Origin: Candidatus Bathyarchaeota archaeon
Lineage (GTDB): Archaea; Thermoproteota; Bathyarchaeia; 40CM-2-53-6
Direction: 5' to 3'
Assembly (NCBI GenBank): GCA_005888755.1
Contig: VBBQ01000038.1
Location: forward strand, 62,205-78,008
DNA: 15,804 bases
Below, piece after piece: positions 13,411-15,804 of the stretch. The notes beneath the pieces are model-generated. The model made no database searches. It was not told where the DNA came from and worked only from the letters and a program-made list of their open reading frames with translations. Each line of letters opens with the position of its first letter. Position 1 is the first letter of the stretch. A program made the position numbers and the translations under genes.

Positions 13411-14667
13411 CTAGTGTAGATGGCTTTGCCAAAACTTCGGCACTTTGCGCGAATAGAGTACTTCTTTAGCCCCGAGAAATTCTGAAAGCTGTTCAACGCT
13501 ATCTCGTATCTCTCTTGAGGTATCTTTGTCCTTGGGCGCATGTCGTTCAGCGTATACTGCCTTGATGATCAGTTTCGCATTTTTCCGGTCCATGAGTGGA
13601 TCCATTCGTCCGATGAAAGTGTCGCCGCGCAGTATCGGGAGGACGTAGTACCCGTACCTACGTTTGCTTTGGGGCGTGTAGATTTCGATGGTGTAGTCGA
13701 AATTGAACAGAAGCTGGGTTCTTGCTCTATCACAAAACAAATTGTCGAAAGGGGAGAGCAACGAGACCCGTGACTCCCACCTGTCGGAATCTAACTCATC
13801 GAGTAGCGGAATGTCTTCGGAGTGAATGTAACGCACGCCCTTTCCTACGGGTCCATCAGCAAAGTCGACCGTTTGGATCTTCGATTCCGCCTCCAACTGT
13901 TTGAGGGTATCCTTCAGGTTTCTGTATCGGCCACGTAGAAAGTGCCAGCTTAGTTCTGATTCGTTCGCGGTGCCGAGAGCCCTGAGAGATCGCTGAACTG
14001 CCTCATATTCGACCTCTTGTTCGGAGAGTTCTCTCTTTGAGACCCAGTTAGGGAGGAATCTCTCGGATATGTCCCAGAGTTTCTGTTTCCCCTGACGGCC
14101 AACAACCATTACTTCTCCTTTGAAGAAGAGATGGGCGAGCATTCTGGAGACGCCGCTCCAAGAGCTCCAGCCGAACCCGCGGGATTTGGCTCGGGTCTTG
14201 TCCTCAAACTGGCGGGAAAGGAGAGGTCCTTTCTGTTTGAGTTCTGTCAGAACATAATTTCTCAGGTCCGAGTTTGCGCCAAGCCACTTCTTGACTCTCA
14301 GACGCCAAACTGGTCCCAATGCTTTGAGGAAGACATCAGGATAGCCTCTCATCATGTAATAGTGGAGGGGATAGTCTTCCATCAGAACTATAGATGCCTG
14401 ATGGGCCCAGTATTCGAAAAGCTTCTTCTCGCTCCAGAGCAATTTGTCAAGCTCTGACGTGTCGAAGACTCCGAGTCTACTCCACAGAACTATCAGGTGA
14501 CTCGGCGCCACCGCACTAATTGGGTCGAGTTGAAGGCAGCCTAAGCTTCGGGTTACTTCTAGGATGTCATCGGAGTCTGGTTTGTTGGGTCTCTTTCCCG
14601 CGAGATGCTGTTTAACAACAGCGAGTCGTCTGGCACCCTGCAGAGTGGTTGTAACTTTCTTAGGCAC
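13411..14667 (-). CDS. YcaQ/AlkX-type (HTH_42) DNA glycosylase
   Basis: A 418-residue protein of the winged-helix HTH_42 family. Diagnostic parts: the catalytic-type motif QLD at 46-48 in LGCLQLDPISAVAPSHLIVLWSRLG, FEYWAHQAS with LMEDYPLHYYMMRG after it, GWSSWSGVSRMLAHLFFKGEVMV (winged helix), and the C-terminal barrel LLSPFDNLFCDRARTQLLFNFDYTIEIY plus RRYGYYVLPILRGD. In characterised relatives, QxD (YcaQ/AlkX) or QxQ (AlkZ) enzymes remove alkylated bases and unhook interstrand crosslinks. This one has the QxD form, so a broad alkyl-base or crosslink glycosylase is likely. The start GTG 14667 has an AT-rich CCCTTATCAA box about 30 bases before it. It runs towards the small winged-helix gene on the same strand. 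Confidence 0.87.
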   Translation of the reverse strand: MPKKVTTTLQGARRLAVVKQHLAGKRPNKPDSDDILEVTRSLGCLQLDPISAVAPSHLIVLWSRLGVFDTSELDKLLWSEKKLFEYWAHQASIVLMEDYPLHYYMMRGYPDVFLKALGPVWRLRVKKWLGANSDLRNYVLTELKQKGPLLSRQFEDKTRAKSRGFGWSSWSGVSRMLAHLFFKGEVMVVGRQGKQKLWDISERFLPNWVSKRELSEQEVEYEAVQRSLRALGTANESELSWHFLRGRYRNLKDTLKQLEAESKIQTVDFADGPVGKGVRYIHSEDIPLLDELDSDRWESRVSLLSPFDNLFCDRARTQLLFNFDYTIEIYTPQSKRRYGYYVLPILRGDTFIGRMDPLMDRKNAKLIIKAVYAERHAPKDKDTSREIRDSVEQLSEFLGAKEVLYSRKVPKFWQSHLH

Positions 14668-14690
14668 GAACGAGAATTTCTCCCGGCTGT

Positions 14691-14700
14691 TTGATAAGGG
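14691..14700 (-). promoter_or_regulatory. Possible TATA box for the glycosylase gene
   Basis: CCCTTATCAA on the minus strand lies 24-33 bases before the GTG at 14667, which would make the transcript almost leaderless. The rest of the gap up to 14838 shows no gene and no clear second promoter. Confidence 0.35.
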
Positions 14701-14838
14701 ATTCGAAGTTGGCTATTCCAGATGGACACCTAGGCGCTAGCGATTGACCCATACTAGATACATCGACGACTCTTTGGAGCTTGTAGTTGATCAATAGAAA
14801 GAGCTAAGGTTCCATCATTCGAGGGTGGTTAGTTGTTC

Positions 14839-15246
14839 ATGACCAAGACAGGTATCTCTAGGATAATCCGGCATCCTCTCTCTCCGTTCAAGATGAGAGC
14901 ACTCTTCTCAATTGTGATTCTCGCCATCGTGATGGCCATTGGAACAATTGGCATGATGCTCTTAGAAGAATGGGATCCTGTGACCTCGTTCTATTTCATG
15001 GCCCTTTTGGCAACCGCGGAAGGCCCGGCACTATCGCCGTTGACTGTCGCGGGCAAACTCTTCGCCTCGCTAATGGCCTTCGTCTCGATAGGCGCAGCAA
15101 TATCTGCCATAACCTTCACTTTCGGACCCTTGTTCGGTTCAGTCGTGAAAGAAGGCTTCGCATATGTCGAGAAAGAAGAGGACAGATTAAAGGCAAGGCT
15201 TGAGGGCAAAGACCAAGCACATTCCCCTATCAGTCACGAGGACTAA
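14839..15246 (+). CDS. Two-helix pore-loop membrane protein (ion-channel-like, altered filter)
   Basis: From the ATG at 14839 it is 135 residues: basic N-terminus, helix 1 at about 20-41 (ALFSIVILAIVMAIGTIGMM), a re-entrant-type segment at 46-65 (DPVTSFYFMALLATAEGPAL), helix 2 at about 72-97 (GKLFASLMAFVSIGAAISAI) and a charged cytoplasmic tail. The helix-pore-helix order, the DxxxSFYF lead-in and GK before helix 2 resemble two-helix potassium channels, but at the place of TVGYGD the sequence reads ATAEGPALSP. Ion selectivity is therefore unknown. GAGGGTGG sits just upstream; TTG 14833 is an alternative start adding two residues. The stop is 3 bases before the VOC gene, whose ribosome-binding site overlaps the end of this gene, so the two are translated from one message. 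Confidence 0.72.
   Translation: MTKTGISRIIRHPLSPFKMRALFSIVILAIVMAIGTIGMMLLEEWDPVTSFYFMALLATAEGPALSPLTVAGKLFASLMAFVSIGAAISAITFTFGPLFGSVVKEGFAYVEKEEDRLKARLEGKDQAHSPISHED
15238..15241 (+). promoter_or_regulatory. Shine-Dalgarno site for the VOC gene
   Basis: GAGG, in the last two sense codons of the pore-loop gene, lies 8 bases before the TTG at 15250. It decides that start and implies translational coupling. Confidence 0.6.
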
Positions 15247-15249
15247 GAC

Positions 15250-15606
15250 TTGCCCAAACTCGTCAGTGACATCGGTCATATTATCCTTCAAGTCGGGGAT
15301 ATGGACGAAGCAGTCAAGTTGTACCGCGATACGCTCGGATTCGAGCTCAAAGAGCACTCGCCTGAATGGAGTGTTATCACCACAAAGCTTGGCGAGCTTA
15401 CTCTCTACAAGACCCCGAAGATCACACCGCTGGTTCTCCGAGACGCGGCCGTTACCCCGATCAGCTTTCACGTCATCAGCTTCGAACAAGCTGCTGACCA
15501 GTTGGAGAAGAAAGGATACTCCGTCAAACGTAAGGGCAAGAACTCAGGCACTCTCACGGATCCTTGGGGAAATATGCTCGAACTCCATGATCACCGCAAA
15601 GCGTGA
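15250..15606 (+). CDS. Glyoxalase/VOC-superfamily metalloprotein
   Basis: A 118-residue protein with two beta-alpha-beta-beta-beta modules of the vicinal oxygen chelate fold. All four expected metal ligands are visible: H10 (GHIILQVGD), E49 (LGELTLYK), H74 (SFHVISF) and E111 (MLELHD). MDEAVKLYRDTLGFEL (18-33) and TDPWGNMLEL (103-112) are typical family blocks. Possible activities include lactoylglutathione-lyase-like, methylmalonyl-CoA epimerase-like, ring-cleaving dioxygenase or resistance-protein functions; the short length and lack of specificity residues leave this open. The start is TTG 15250, three bases after the pore-loop gene, with which it forms a two-gene unit. Confidence 0.88.
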   Translation: MPKLVSDIGHIILQVGDMDEAVKLYRDTLGFELKEHSPEWSVITTKLGELTLYKTPKITPLVLRDAAVTPISFHVISFEQAADQLEKKGYSVKRKGKNSGTLTDPWGNMLELHDHRKA

Positions 15607-15617
15607 ACAATCTAGTC

Positions 15618-15643
15618 TTTTCTCAAATCCGCCGTTGAGAAGA
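15618..15643. terminator. Hairpin between convergent genes
   Basis: TTCTCAA (15620-15626), loop of 8, TTGAGAA (15635-15641), extended by a T-G and a T-A pair to nine pairs. It sits in the 52-base gap between the VOC stop and the SRP54 stop; the minus strand continues AAAAGAC and the plus strand has CTTTTC on the ascending arm. A two-way terminator is plausible. Confidence 0.4.
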
Positions 15644-15658
15644 ACCTTCCCCAACGAC

Positions 15659-15804
15659 TTACTTCTTCATGAAAGGCATGCCTTTCATCATCGGGCCACG
15701 CCGTTTCATCTGCTTCATCATCTTCCGCATCGTGAAATACTGGTTGACTAGTTCTCGCACCTCACGCTCGGGGCGGCCTGCACCTCGTGCGATCCTCTTC
15801 GATC
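15659..15804 (-). CDS. srp54: Signal recognition particle protein SRP54, C-terminal end (partial)
   Basis: Only the last 47 residues are in the window; the gene continues beyond its right edge. The frame, whose first complete codon is at 15802-15800, reads SKRIARGAGRPEREVRELV, then NQYFTMRKMMKQMKRRG and a methionine-rich end, PMMKGMPFMKK. RIARGAGR followed by EV and LV/NQ, and the methionine-rich basic helix, are the hallmark of the end of the SRP54/Ffh M domain, which binds SRP RNA and the signal peptide. It acts as the GTPase of co-translational targeting. It ends in UAA and converges on the VOC gene. Confidence 0.93.
   Translation of the reverse strand, partial: SKRIARGAGRPEREVRELVNQYFTMRKMMKQMKRRGPMMKGMPFMKK

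Noticed and set aside
15200-15751. 183-codon plus-strand frame
   Set aside because: Ser/Arg/Thr-rich shadow crossing the VOC gene, the terminator hairpin and the SRP54 tail.

Overview
The window reads as a chromosomal segment of an archaeon, most likely from the Thaumarchaeota/Nitrososphaeria-Bathyarchaeia side of the TACK group. The support is a complete eukaryote-type DNA topoisomerase IB, a stand-alone Hef-type XPF-family helicase, an archaeal nicotinate phosphoribosyltransferase tail with a zinc ribbon, an SRP54 tail, a KaiC-like protein with a lost P-loop, and AT-rich TATA-like boxes of the type TTTAACC close to start codons. The lineage is an inference, since there is no rRNA here. TTG and GTG starts are common, UAG is the most frequent stop codon, and no mobile element, CRISPR array, tRNA or rRNA is visible.

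Left part (1-4960). The window opens in the 3' end of nicotinate phosphoribosyltransferase (+). A gene-poor stretch with several small inverted repeats follows, then a small two-helix membrane protein (+). Four genes then run on the minus strand: a six-helix membrane protein with HIHH and DEVG motifs (4186-4812), a Hef-like DEAH helicase (2599-4164), a seven-helix membrane protein (1584-2582) and a DUF308/HdeD-like membrane protein (937-1512). The first three are probably one transcript. The junction between the first two is unusual: the helicase frame is open directly after the UAG stop of the membrane protein, has no ATG, GTG or TTG before its Walker A motif, and a four-run G-tract lies beside the stop.

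Middle part (4960-9768). Topoisomerase IB (+) converges on a degenerate RecA/KaiC-like gene (-). That gene is divergent from a D-2-hydroxyacid dehydrogenase (+), which converges on a threonine dehydratase/serine racemase (-). A 324-base gap follows with no convincing gene.

Right part (9769-15804). In order: a class I SAM methyltransferase (+), a malate/L-lactate dehydrogenase-family oxidoreductase (-) divergent from a nitroreductase-like flavoprotein (+), a dual-specificity-type cysteine phosphatase (+), a small winged-helix-like protein (-), a YcaQ/AlkX-type DNA glycosylase (-), a two-helix pore-loop membrane protein coupled to a VOC metalloenzyme (+), and finally the C-terminal end of SRP54 (-). 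Most of the window is housekeeping metabolism and DNA maintenance. The most unusual items are the helicase/membrane-protein junction, the P-loop-less KaiC-like protein with an inverted repeat at its promoter, and the pore-loop protein whose potassium-type filter is replaced.
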